Shown here piece after piece: positions 16,991-24,855 of a stretch of 64,000 nucleotides of DNA. Where the stretch lies: NCBI GenBank assembly GCA_964505215.1, contig CAZDGU010000001.1, positions 186,001 through 250,000 of the forward strand. Reading direction: 5' to 3'. Under the pieces are notes generated by a model. That model was not told where the DNA came from and did not search any database. It saw nothing but the letters and a program-made list of their open reading frames with translations. This stretch comes from Gracilimonas sp964505215. Lineage in GTDB: Bacteria > Bacteroidota > Rhodothermia > Balneolales > Balneolaceae. The position numbers and the translations under genes were made by a program. Within the stretch, counting starts at the first letter, position 1; every line of letters begins with the position of its first letter.

Positions 16991-17335
16991 TTATTTATGG
17001 TTTTCCGGGTCCAGCCATTTCAGTGTTTCCCAGCGGTACATTCCTGAATTGTGCCCATCACTCCACGTGATTTTCATGGCATGATTTCCAACCTGTTCAA
17101 CATTTCGAATCTCGATGCGGGGCGGTGTTTCTTTGAAAAAAGCTTTGGGTTCAAAGTCGCCCATGCTTCCGTGGCCACCCCGGCAGGTAACACACGGGCA
17201 GTTTTGCCGAAGCCCATAAAGCGGATATACCGAACGGCTTCCGTCATTCCAGCTTATTTCAAGCACCTGTTCTTTGTTGCTAACTTCAATATCTTTTGGC
17301 GTTGTAGAAGAGTCCATTATTATTATATTTTTCAT
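16991..17335 (-). CDS. DUF971 / GBBH-like N-terminal domain protein
   Basis: 114 residues from the ATG at 17335 (alternatives: ATG at 17317; the frame extends to a TTG at 17347). Matches the small stand-alone DUF971 family, the domain found at the N-terminus of gamma-butyrobetaine hydroxylase: LEISWNDGSRSVYPLYGLRQ, then NCPCVTCRGG with three cysteines (a probable metal site), and ITWSDGHNSGMYRWETLKWL. Stand-alone DUF971 proteins have been connected with iron-sulfur protein handling. The next gene diverges with only 25 bases between starts. Confidence 0.88.
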   Translation of the reverse strand: MKNIIIMDSSTTPKDIEVSNKEQVLEISWNDGSRSVYPLYGLRQNCPCVTCRGGHGSMGDFEPKAFFKETPPRIEIRNVEQVGNHAMKITWSDGHNSGMYRWETLKWLDPENHK

Positions 17336-17360
17336 TGAATTTTTCAACCAAAATTACTCA

Positions 17361-18065
17361 ATGCTCTGGATAATTATTACAGTTTTTATTGTAGCTTCTA
17401 TAAGCAGCTGGCTGGGATATAAGCACCTGCTTTATCTCGATATCCTCACCTTTAGAAGGCTTTCTCTTACCATACTAATCGTTTTTTCCATTTTTATTTT
17501 CTTAGAGTGGCTGCACCTCATCGGCTATTTTCCGGAAGCTGTGGCCGGTGCGGTTATGGCTAACGTATATGCATCGCTATTTGGTTTTTTTGCGGGTGCT
17601 GCCGTTCAACAGTATCACCAAAAGAAAAATGCAGGCGTTATTTTATATGTAAACCGTTCGTTTTGGACGGATATATTTCCAAACTTTGTAACCATTGCGC
17701 TTATTTTATTTGGCATTTATCGAACGTCCCTATTATCTGATTTACCTTTTACGCCCATTCGCGTAACATCCGGTTTATCCATTATGGCGGTGGGCTTTTA
17801 TAACTTTACCATTCGCCTGGTTCCCGAGATTCGAAAAGATGCTTTAATTCTACTTGATCGTAAAATTGATTGGGATGATTTCCTCACCTATTCCTGGTTT
17901 TCGGACGGCGTTATTGAAATGGAATACACACTTAATGGCAAAATTAAAAGCTTTAAAACCATGATACCGAATGAAGATCAGGTTGAAATTGAAAGAATCC
18001 TCACCCAAAAGATTGCGGAAAAAATGGACAAAAAAGAGTTTGAGGAATACGAGGAATTAGAATAA
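17361..18065 (+). CDS. Hypothetical multi-pass membrane protein
   Basis: 234 residues from ATG 17361; the frame extends upstream to 17274, but that would run through the divergent DUF971 gene and I rejected it. Five hydrophobic segments at about 2-20, 34-52, 60-82, 106-122 and 136-152 are followed by a cytoplasmic-looking tail of about 80 residues, rich in D/E/K with a highly acidic end (KKEFEEYEELE). A conserved-looking YVNRSFWTDIFPN lies between helices. Family not recognised. Confidence 0.7.
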   Translation: MLWIIITVFIVASISSWLGYKHLLYLDILTFRRLSLTILIVFSIFIFLEWLHLIGYFPEAVAGAVMANVYASLFGFFAGAAVQQYHQKKNAGVILYVNRSFWTDIFPNFVTIALILFGIYRTSLLSDLPFTPIRVTSGLSIMAVGFYNFTIRLVPEIRKDALILLDRKIDWDDFLTYSWFSDGVIEMEYTLNGKIKSFKTMIPNEDQVEIERILTQKIAEKMDKKEFEEYEELE

Positions 18066-18102
18066 TTACCATTCGCAATTCCTCATATTCCCAAGCTCTG
18101 TG

Positions 18103-18594
18103 TTAAAGCTTCACCTTGCTTTCCTGACGGGGATCCAAATCGTACAGCGAAGAAACCGTGGCCTGAATGGTTTTGTACCACTCATTCCCAAATTTATCGT
18201 TAATGGTGTAAAAATCGGCAAAGTCCGGCTTGCGGAGCGTCATTTTCCACTCTTGTGTTTTTGATTTAAAGGTAGGATCTACGTGCAGCAGCTGATGATA
18301 GAGCATCATTTCTTTGGTCTCACTATCCAGCATATCCCACAACTCTCCGGATATTTCGATTAAGTAGTCGTTGCCGGAATAATGCTTTACCTCGCGGGTA
18401 GCTTTCATGCACTTGGCAGCACGCTGCTTCGATAAGTTTGGATATACTAAAAAATAACCAATCTCGGCCGGCCCGAACTCAAGGTTATATTTTTCGATTA
18501 CCTGCTGTGCTATGGATTCAACCTCCGGCGACTCCATCAACTGTTTGGTAGAATGAATAGTTGGTTCTGCGTTTAAAAAATCGTTCTCTGGCAT
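18103..18594 (-). CDS. Putative metallopeptidase-like protein with HQxxH instead of HExxH
   Basis: 163 residues, ATG at 18594. The region EMMLYHQLLHVDP (about 95-107) resembles the zinc helix of small phage/bacterial putative metallopeptidases (usually HELLH), but the catalytic glutamate is glutamine here: H100-Q101-L-L-H104, codon CAG. Upstream GYFLVYPNLSKQRAAKCMKA, with a strand KHYSGNDYLIEISGELWDML, also fits that family. If the assignment is right the protein probably binds metal but cannot hydrolyse peptides in the usual way. No obvious partners. Confidence 0.55.
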   Translation of the reverse strand: MPENDFLNAEPTIHSTKQLMESPEVESIAQQVIEKYNLEFGPAEIGYFLVYPNLSKQRAAKCMKATREVKHYSGNDYLIEISGELWDMLDSETKEMMLYHQLLHVDPTFKSKTQEWKMTLRKPDFADFYTINDKFGNEWYKTIQATVSSLYDLDPRQESKVKL

Positions 18595-18705
18595 AAATAA
18601 ACAATAATGAGATTTAGTAGTTACTATGAATACAAAGACCTGCCGGCTTCAGTAATAAGATATCACCAATGCTCAACAGGTCTAAATTTTTACTATAAAC
18701 AAATT

Positions 18706-19197
18706 TTAAGACTTCGGCACCATTATAGAAGTAGCCACAATGGAAAACTCTTTTTGAGATCCTTTTATAGCATCCGGATTTTCTCCGGCATCTTCGGCAT
18801 AATGCTTGGCCTGCTCCTCGGTTAATTCCTTAACTTCAAAGGTGCCCACCAGCTTCACTTTTTTTCCTTTCGAGTCGGTTGGCATAAAGAAGCCATAATC
18901 TTTAAAAGTGATGCGGGCAGAGTAGCTGCCGTCATTAGCCACAAAAAAGCAGCCCTTTTTTTGGCACACTTCAGCAACATCGGTTTCAATAGTTACCGTT
19001 TTGCCTTCAAATTTTTTCCCCGATTCCACAATTTCGGCCAGCGTACGGGCTTCACTCCATTGTGCAACTTCAGCACCAAACACCTCGTGCGTTTCGGTTA
19101 CCTGTACCGGTTCAGAAAGCCGGATTACTTCGTTTGTTTGAGCATAAGCAGAAAACGAGATCAGCAAAACCGCTAATATTGCGCTTAGGTTTTTCAT
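18706..19197 (-). CDS. DUF4920 domain protein (secreted)
   Basis: 163 residues. Signal peptide 1-19 (ending AYA). The mature protein begins with VIRLSEPVQVTETHEVFGAEV and has the DUF4920 core FEGKTVTIETDVAEVCQKKGCFF, with a CxxxxC pair (VCQKKGC), then MPTDSKGKKVKLVGTFEVKELTEEQAKHYAEDAG. DUF4920 resembles an OB-fold and occurs in periplasmic proteins of Bacteroidota-type bacteria; function not established. The two cysteines look suited to metal or disulfide binding. Confidence 0.88.
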   Translation of the reverse strand: MKNLSAILAVLLISFSAYAQTNEVIRLSEPVQVTETHEVFGAEVAQWSEARTLAEIVESGKKFEGKTVTIETDVAEVCQKKGCFFVANDGSYSARITFKDYGFFMPTDSKGKKVKLVGTFEVKELTEEQAKHYAEDAGENPDAIKGSQKEFSIVATSIMVPKS

Positions 19198-19285
19198 AAT
19201 TGATTAAGTTTATTAACGTGAATTTCACAAAGCAAATAACATACAAACTTTAATTGCAAAATTTCACAAACTCTGCCGAATTGAG

Positions 19286-20107
19286 CTATTTTTTTTGACG
19301 ATTTTTGCAATAAAATATTTTTCTGCCTCCGGTTTTAATCACCTCAATTGGTGCCCCACATTTATAGCAAGGCTTCCCTTCCCGGCCATAAGCAAAAAAG
19401 CGATACTCCCTGCGCGTAGCTCCCTCTTCTTTAAGCGCCTGAACCAGTTCGGGCGGCGTAATCACTCCTCCTGTTTGGTATGATGTCCGCGATAGTTCTA
19501 AAGAATATTTGGCCAACGCTTTTATCTCTTCTTCGGTGCAATCCACCGGACGCACTTCAGGGTCAACCTTTGCATTAAACAAAATTTCACTGCGCAAATA
19601 ATTCCCTAATCCGCTTAAAAAGCCCTGATCTAATAATAATGTGGAAAGCTTTCGGTTTTTGAATATATCATCCTGATAGCGAGCCAGCACTTCCTCGTAG
19701 GTGGTATCGGGGTGAACCACATCCGGGCCCAACTTTTTAATGTAGTCGTGCTCCTCCACTTCCTCATCATTCAGTACATAAATTTCAGAAGCCGAATAGA
19801 GCAAAGCCGATTTATCGCGGGTATGAATAGCCGCACGCAACGAGCGATTGGTGTCGGGTGTTTCTCCACGATTTGCAATCTTCCACTTCCCATACAGCTG
19901 ATTATGTGAATACAAATTCAGATTATTATTGAAGGAAGTAATAATGGCTTTGCCTCTGGGAATTACCGAATCTACTTTCAGCCCAAGCAGCTCCTCCTCG
20001 TATTTTTTCAGCTCATCGAAAGCAAAAAACAGTTCTTCAATTTCTTTTCCGCGCACAGCATCACTTATTTCATCAGCTGCTCTCCAAATTTCCGGTCCTT
20101 CAGGCAT
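19286..20107 (-). CDS. nei: Endonuclease VIII-like DNA glycosylase (Fpg/Nei family)
   Basis: Base-excision repair glycosylase/AP lyase for oxidised bases. 273 residues. N-terminal MPEGPEI supplies the catalytic Pro2 (after Met removal) and Glu3. The helix-two-turn-helix DQGFLSGLGNYLRSEILF is intact (160-177). The C-terminal zinc finger has C247 and C250 (PCYKCGAP) and C267, but the expected fourth cysteine is R270 (YCKNRQ, codon CGT, one base from TGT). Protein ends right after at QKK, so the finger may be defective or use another ligand. Stands alone. Confidence 0.9.
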   Translation of the reverse strand: MPEGPEIWRAADEISDAVRGKEIEELFFAFDELKKYEEELLGLKVDSVIPRGKAIITSFNNNLNLYSHNQLYGKWKIANRGETPDTNRSLRAAIHTRDKSALLYSASEIYVLNDEEVEEHDYIKKLGPDVVHPDTTYEEVLARYQDDIFKNRKLSTLLLDQGFLSGLGNYLRSEILFNAKVDPEVRPVDCTEEEIKALAKYSLELSRTSYQTGGVITPPELVQALKEEGATRREYRFFAYGREGKPCYKCGAPIEVIKTGGRKIFYCKNRQKK

Positions 20108-20446
20108 TTTGAATGTATAGTTTTAATTTTACCAAACCTGTGGAACCCTGTATCTGCTGCAAAGTCATATTTTTTAAGAAAACGGGTTTCACAAGTTTCA
20201 GTTTCTTGTTTTAATGAAGTGCTTCAAGTGTACCCAACCATTATCAAGGATTAAAAAGTCCTTCTTTTCATAAAAAAATTATAACAGGCGAACCGGAAGA
20301 CCAAATGCTTTTAATGGACCAAAAGAATCAATACAAGTTATTTTCGGGCTCTCAAAAAGGCAAAAATATTTCAGAAACCCGTTCGGTCTGATTCCATAAA
20401 ATTTTGTATCCTCATTCGGAATTTAAACTGGAACTTATTTCTATTC
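20108..20446. other. Intergenic region between divergent nei and DUF819 genes
   Basis: 339 bases. Contains a small hairpin AAGGA-TTAAAAAG-TCCTT at about 20246-20265 and CCCAACCATTATC just before it, related to the sequence near 11629. No ORF or RNA gene recognised. It must carry promoters for both flanking genes. Confidence 0.5.
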
Positions 20447-21694
20447 ATGAACTCACCACTTATTACCAGCGATGCTGTAACTTTTGGCCTGCTCATGGCT
20501 ATTTTAGCCGGTATTTTCGTCACTTCAAACAGTAAAAACCCCGGATGGCGAAAATTCTACAAGTTCGTACCTTCTTTACTGCTATGCTATTTTATTCCTT
20601 CACTGCTAACTACTTTTGGCATTGTATCTGAAGAAGGATCCAGTCTGTACTATGTGGCATCGCGTTATTTGCTGCCTGCCAGTTTGGTACTTCTAACACT
20701 CAGTATTGATTTAAAAGGAATTCTAAATCTTGGGCCAAAAGCTGTTATCATGTTTTTTGCGGGTAGTATTAGCATCATGTTGGGCGGACCTATCGCACTG
20801 TTAATAGTGGGGACTATTTCTCCTGAATTGGTGGGCGGAACCGGTCCTGATGCCGTTTGGCGAGGATTAGCTACCGTAGCCGGAAGCTGGATTGGCGGCG
20901 GCGCTAACCAAACAGCCATGCTCGAAATCTTCAAACCCTCTGACGATCTTTTTGGTGCCATGGTAACCGTTGATATTATTGTAGCCAACATCTGGATGGC
21001 CTTTTTGCTGTACGGGGCCGGTGTTTCGGACCGGGTTGATGCCTGGCTAAAAGCCGATTCGTCTGCTATTGACGAACTCAAACATAAAATTGCTGATTAT
21101 CAGGCAAGCATTGCGCGGGTTCCAACTCTTGTGGATTTCACCAAAATTGCCGCTGTTGCTTTTTCGGTAGTAGCACTGGGCCACCTGGCCGGAGATGCCA
21201 TTGCGCCGTGGATTACTGAAAATGCGCCCGCCCTGGCCGACCTCAGCTTAAATTCCTCTTTTTTCTGGATTGTGGTTGTAGCCACAACGGCCGGACTTCT
21301 TTTTTCTTTCACAAATGTACGTAATCTGGAGGGAGCCGGAGCTTCAAAAATGGGAAGCTTATTCCTCTACATTTTAGTGATGACTATTGGTATGAAAATG
21401 GACATCGCTTCCATGAAAGATGCACCCGGTTTTTTTGTAATCGGTGCAGTGTGGATTCTCATTCATATCGGCGTGCTGTTATTAGTTGGAAAACTCATTA
21501 AAGCTCCCTTCTTTTTTGTAGCGGTGGGCAGTCAGGCTAATGTAGGCGGTGCGGCTTCTGCACCAATTGTGGCTTCTGCATTTCACCCCGCACTTGCGCC
21601 GGTAGGTGTGCTCTTGGCTGTATTAGGTTACGCGGTAGGGACCTACGGAGCCTATTTAGCAGCCTTAATGATGCAGGCTGTCTCTGCACTGTAA
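20447..21694 (+). CDS. DUF819 family membrane protein
   Basis: 415 residues, ATG at 20447. Ten or more hydrophobic helices. Family features visible: LLPASLVLLTLSIDLKGILNLGPKA, the central GSWIGGGANQTAMLEIF (about 143-160) and the second-half equivalent VAVGSQANVGGAASAPIVAS (about 360-380). The pair of conserved N/G-rich segments, one per half, is typical of an inverted-repeat transporter fold. The substrate is unknown; DUF819 is a conserved family in many bacteria. Followed 67 bases later by the pseudo-lactamase operon on the same strand. Confidence 0.88.
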   Translation: MNSPLITSDAVTFGLLMAILAGIFVTSNSKNPGWRKFYKFVPSLLLCYFIPSLLTTFGIVSEEGSSLYYVASRYLLPASLVLLTLSIDLKGILNLGPKAVIMFFAGSISIMLGGPIALLIVGTISPELVGGTGPDAVWRGLATVAGSWIGGGANQTAMLEIFKPSDDLFGAMVTVDIIVANIWMAFLLYGAGVSDRVDAWLKADSSAIDELKHKIADYQASIARVPTLVDFTKIAAVAFSVVALGHLAGDAIAPWITENAPALADLSLNSSFFWIVVVATTAGLLFSFTNVRNLEGAGASKMGSLFLYILVMTIGMKMDIASMKDAPGFFVIGAVWILIHIGVLLLVGKLIKAPFFFVAVGSQANVGGAASAPIVASAFHPALAPVGVLLAVLGYAVGTYGAYLAALMMQAVSAL

Positions 21695-21761
21695 TGAGAA
21701 TTGCTAACGATAACTTCGTATATTTACAAGCTAATTTAAACTCCACAAAAAACCTTACTTT

Positions 21762-22931
21762 TTGAAAAGAGCACTTACTTTTCTATTCATCTTCCTGACG
21801 GCGGCCGTCATTATTTTTACCGTAGTTATCGGGCTTAATTATTCGGGTTTTAAAACCCTTTTTGAAAACGAGGAAGGCATGGCCGAAGGAAGCCAGTATA
21901 TTGAAAACACCTACTCTCTGGCCGGCCTTACCGAATTTATAGGCGAACACCCTGAATGGGTGTCCATCAGCTCCTACAATGTTAATGATCCCGATTCCGG
22001 CATTTCTTATCAGGCTGATGTTCCCCGTGCTTTGGGCGCTACAGCTAATCTGTTTTTGCTCATAGAGTTTGAGCGGCAGGTAGCAGAAGGCATGCTGAAT
22101 CCTAAAGAACTCATTCCTCTTTCTGATATTGAAAAATTTGCGCTGCACGAGATTAGCCAAAACAATCACAACAAGCTGATTAATGAATTTGATGGAGCTT
22201 CTGCACCGCTCGAAAAAGTAGTTGCGGCTATGATCCAAAACAGCGATTTGGTAGCAGCCGATTATCTGTGGTTCCGTTTGGGCGAGCAGCACATTCGCGC
22301 ATTAATAGATACTTTACACATGCCGGAAACTTCACTCCCGCTTCCTTTTAGCGGAATGTATATCGCTATCAATCCTTCTCTTAATGATACTTCCAGGGTG
22401 GCAGCAATGAGCTATACCGATTTTTCGGAAAAAGCTATATCAGAAGCACGCAAGCTGAAAGATGATCAGGATTTTAATAAAAAAGTATCTGAGCAATTTA
22501 AAGAAGATCGTATTTCACTTACCTTTATGCAGGAGCGCGATGCATTAGCTTATTTCCCACAGGCAACCACGGCCGAATTGACTCACCTAATGGCCCGGAT
22601 TTTGAGAAAAGAAGTGATTTCTAAAGAGGTTTCGGAAGCCGTAAAGAATAAACTCCGTTGGCCTATGGGATCTGCTCCCATCGCCCGCAGCTTTTCAGAT
22701 TATGGCGCTATATATGATAACCGGATGGGATTGTTAGGCGGTATCGACTTTGGAACTTCGATTTATGATGGCCACACATCTGTCCAAGCCGTCTTTTTTG
22801 ATCAGCTCCCCGTAGGCTTCTGGATTCACATGTCGGCCAATCACATGCAGGAAGATTACCAGCAGCGACTGATTTGGGATCCGGCTCTTTACGAAACCAC
22901 CCAACAAGAGATTGCTAAAAATCATGAATAA
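21762..22931 (+). CDS. Class A beta-lactamase-fold pseudoenzyme, membrane-anchored
   Basis: 389 residues, starting TTG at 21762 (MKRALTFLFIF; hydrophobic anchor 3-25). The middle aligns without gaps to the active-type hydrolase encoded at 62693-63589: ASTMKTPVIMELYKQ there reads GATANLFLLIEFERQ here. So the catalytic Ser is Ala93 and the general-base Lys is Asn96. The SxN element is SDL, and the KTG motif is absent. The fold is therefore probably kept while acyl-serine chemistry is lost, suggesting a binding or scaffold role at the envelope. First gene of a three-gene operon; the next gene overlaps it by eight bases. Confidence 0.75.
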   Translation: MKRALTFLFIFLTAAVIIFTVVIGLNYSGFKTLFENEEGMAEGSQYIENTYSLAGLTEFIGEHPEWVSISSYNVNDPDSGISYQADVPRALGATANLFLLIEFERQVAEGMLNPKELIPLSDIEKFALHEISQNNHNKLINEFDGASAPLEKVVAAMIQNSDLVAADYLWFRLGEQHIRALIDTLHMPETSLPLPFSGMYIAINPSLNDTSRVAAMSYTDFSEKAISEARKLKDDQDFNKKVSEQFKEDRISLTFMQERDALAYFPQATTAELTHLMARILRKEVISKEVSEAVKNKLRWPMGSAPIARSFSDYGAIYDNRMGLLGGIDFGTSIYDGHTSVQAVFFDQLPVGFWIHMSANHMQEDYQQRLIWDPALYETTQQEIAKNHE

Positions 22932-23406
22932 GTATCGTTTTTTCTATTTTTATTGGATTATTCCTTTGTTTTTACTCTTCATGGCAGGACAGCAGTTTTT
23001 AGTTTACCAAGGGGTAAATCACACCTATAAAAACGGCACTTCTTACCTGGCAGAAGTCGTTGATTTTGAACGCAAGCAAATTGTTACACAAAACAGTGCT
23101 TTTATAGATATTAAATTTGAAGCCGATGGAGAACTGATTGAACGACGCCTTTCTCTATCAATGGAAATGGTGCAAAAACTTATTCAGAGCTCGAATTTTC
23201 CAATTAGATATTTAGAAGGTGCTCACCAAGAAATTGTGCCATACCCTACCTATACCATTCAAAAAAGCACCTCCCTGTTTAATGTGAGCGTAGCGTTGAT
23301 AAGTTTTATAATTATGGCAGGGTTTGGGATTCCGGTAAATAGATTTATAAAGCGCAAGACACAAAATGAATCAGCCGACCGGTTTGAAATAGAGCGAGTA
23401 GATTAA
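22924..23406 (+). CDS. Small membrane protein, DUF3592-like
   Basis: 160 residues from ATG 22924; the frame extends to a TTG at 22912. Two membrane segments (about 7-26 and 121-142) flank an extracytoplasmic domain of about 90 residues that begins YLAEVVDFERKQIVTQNSAFIDIKFEADGE, similar in shape to DUF3592 domains. Overlaps the previous gene by eight bases and shares its last base with the next start (TAATG). Translational coupling on both sides suggests the three proteins are made in step. Function unknown. Confidence 0.65.
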   Translation: MNKYRFFYFYWIIPLFLLFMAGQQFLVYQGVNHTYKNGTSYLAEVVDFERKQIVTQNSAFIDIKFEADGELIERRLSLSMEMVQKLIQSSNFPIRYLEGAHQEIVPYPTYTIQKSTSLFNVSVALISFIIMAGFGIPVNRFIKRKTQNESADRFEIERVD

Positions 23407-24122
23407 TGGCAAAAGGAACATTATACCTCATCCCCACCACTCTCGGAAAAACACCCGAAAATAATACGCTGCCAGAGCATACGCTGCACATATTGCGCAA
23501 ATTAGACGTGCTTATGGTAGAAAACATCCGCAGTGCCGGTTCTTTTTTACAGTGGGTGGGAGAAACCGTGCCGGAGTATGAAATTGACTTTTATCATCTC
23601 AACAAAAATACACCGGAGCAAGAGTTATATGCTTTTCTGCGCCCCCTTAATAAAGGACGAGACGCCGGTATTTTATCGGAAGCCGGCGCGCCGGCTGTAG
23701 CCGATCCCGGCGGGAAGTTGGTGAAATTAGCCCATCAAAACGGAATCAAAGTACAGCCTTTAGTTGGTCCTTCTTCAATATTACTTGCACTGATGGCTTC
23801 CGGATTTAACGGCCAGTCTTTTGCTTTTCACGGCTACCTTCCCTTCGATTCAAACAAAAGAAAAGCCATGCTCAAGCAGCTTGAAGGGGAATCGAGAAGG
23901 CACGATCGCACCCAAATTTTCATGGAAGCTCCATATCGTAATAATGAACTTCTCAGAGACATTCTTTCTACCTGCTCGGCAGCTACTCGCCTTTGCACAG
24001 CTACCGACCTTACGCTTCCTTCCGAACAAATTAATTCCCGCCATATTCATGACTGGAAAGGCATCAAGCTGCCTGATTTGAATAAACGGCCCACCATTTT
24101 TATGCTTTACGGGAAAGAATAG
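23406..24122 (+). CDS. RsmI-like SAM-dependent methyltransferase (tetrapyrrole methylase fold)
   Basis: 238 residues. TP_methylase fold: GTLYLIPTTLGK at the start, LDVLMVENIRSAGSFLQWV, the diagnostic GILSEAGAPAVADPGGKLVKLAHQNGI (about 90-116), and PLVGPSSILLALMASGFNGQSFAFHGYLP. It resembles 16S rRNA C1402 2'-O-methyltransferase RsmI but is shorter and its N-terminus differs from the usual VATPIGNLxD motif. The paralogous short form is common in Bacteroidota-like genomes. Starts with TAATG coupling and ends just before a bidirectional terminator. Confidence 0.85.
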   Translation: MAKGTLYLIPTTLGKTPENNTLPEHTLHILRKLDVLMVENIRSAGSFLQWVGETVPEYEIDFYHLNKNTPEQELYAFLRPLNKGRDAGILSEAGAPAVADPGGKLVKLAHQNGIKVQPLVGPSSILLALMASGFNGQSFAFHGYLPFDSNKRKAMLKQLEGESRRHDRTQIFMEAPYRNNELLRDILSTCSAATRLCTATDLTLPSEQINSRHIHDWKGIKLPDLNKRPTIFMLYGKE

Positions 24123-24129
24123 CCATAAA

Positions 24130-24158
24130 AAAACCTCACCGAAATGATGAGGTTTTCT
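24130..24158. terminator. Bidirectional terminator
   Basis: Perfect 9-bp stem AAAACCTCA (24130-24138) / TGAGGTTTT (24148-24156) with a nine-base loop, flanked by A and T runs. It serves the converging operon ending at 24122 and the ankyrin gene ending at 24182. Confidence 0.85.
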
Positions 24159-24181
24159 AATTTCTAAGATGTTAAAAACAA

Positions 24182-24562
24182 TTATTGAGCTCCGGCCTCC
24201 TCTAAAAGTTCTACTATATTTTTATGGCTTTGTGAAATAGCCTGATCTTTTGCTGACCAGCCTCTGTCGTCATACACATCAACATCACTGCTGTTTTCAA
24301 TCAGATACTGTACAATGTCATAATGCCCATTTGTTGAGGCCCAGTACAGCGCTGAGGTTCCCCTGTTATCTCTGCCATCTACTTCCGCTCCGTTTTCTGT
24401 TAATAGTTTTACAATATCCAAATGCCCGTATTTGGCTGCTTTCAGTAATGCCGTGCGTCCGTGGCTGTCTTTCGTGTTTACATCAAACCCATCCTTTAAC
24501 TGTTCTCTGATCGTACTTAGATCTCCGCTTTTTGCGGCTTCGAGAAATGCTTCTTCGTTCAT
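24182..24562 (-). CDS. Ankyrin repeat protein
   Basis: 126 residues composed almost entirely of ankyrin repeats, with no signal peptide: about four units including DSHGRTALLKAAKYGHLDIVKLL, DNRGTSALYWASTNGHYDIVQYL and a divergent last unit DDRGWSAKDQAISQSHKNIVELL. A single-domain cytoplasmic protein-protein interaction module. The start is preceded by AGAAAGGAGG six bases upstream of ATG, a near-perfect Shine-Dalgarno sequence that is unlike most starts in this window. Partner unknown. Confidence 0.9.
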   Translation of the reverse strand: MNEEAFLEAAKSGDLSTIREQLKDGFDVNTKDSHGRTALLKAAKYGHLDIVKLLTENGAEVDGRDNRGTSALYWASTNGHYDIVQYLIENSSDVDVYDDRGWSAKDQAISQSHKNIVELLEEAGAQ

Positions 24563-24567
24563 GACGA

Positions 24568-24580
24568 ACCTCCTTTCTAA
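24568..24580 (-). promoter_or_regulatory. Strong Shine-Dalgarno of the ankyrin gene
   Basis: On the minus strand AGAAAGGAGG lies six bases before the ATG, fully complementary to the 3' end of 16S rRNA. Neighbouring genes lack such sites, so this gene may be translated unusually well or have been acquired. Confidence 0.7.
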
Positions 24581-24681
24581 AAGTTATTAGGTTAGCACCT
24601 GAATTGTACTTTCCAGGTATCCAAATGTCAAATTAGAAATACGGCATTTATGTGTAGATTTGGTGAATAGTGGGTACTTAG

Positions 24682-24771
24682 AAAAAGAAAACCCGGCATT
24701 AATAACAGGATATACGAAGTTGAAAAAGCTACTTTTCTTTGGTTTAACTAATCTGCTATTAGCCGGGTTTT
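24682..24771 (-). terminator. Long hairpin downstream of the radical SAM gene
   Basis: Arms AAAACCCGGC (24688-24697) and GCCGGGTTTT (24762-24771), extended by a further nine near-complementary bases on each side (ATTAATAACAG against CTGCTATTA), with a loop of about 45 bases. On the minus strand the stem is followed by CTTTTTC. Probably the terminator of the gene ending at 24856, or part of a small RNA. Confidence 0.55.
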
Positions 24772-24855
24772 AGAAAGCTACTTCTATACTAATACACGTA
24801 CGAGAATCGGTTTTGTTACCTTTTATTTTTAATAAATAAGAATATTTTTCCGCAA

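Noticed and set aside
17274..17360. Upstream extension of the membrane-protein gene at 17361
   Set aside because: It would overlap the N-terminal coding part of the divergent DUF971 gene; the ATG at 17361 opens directly on a membrane helix.
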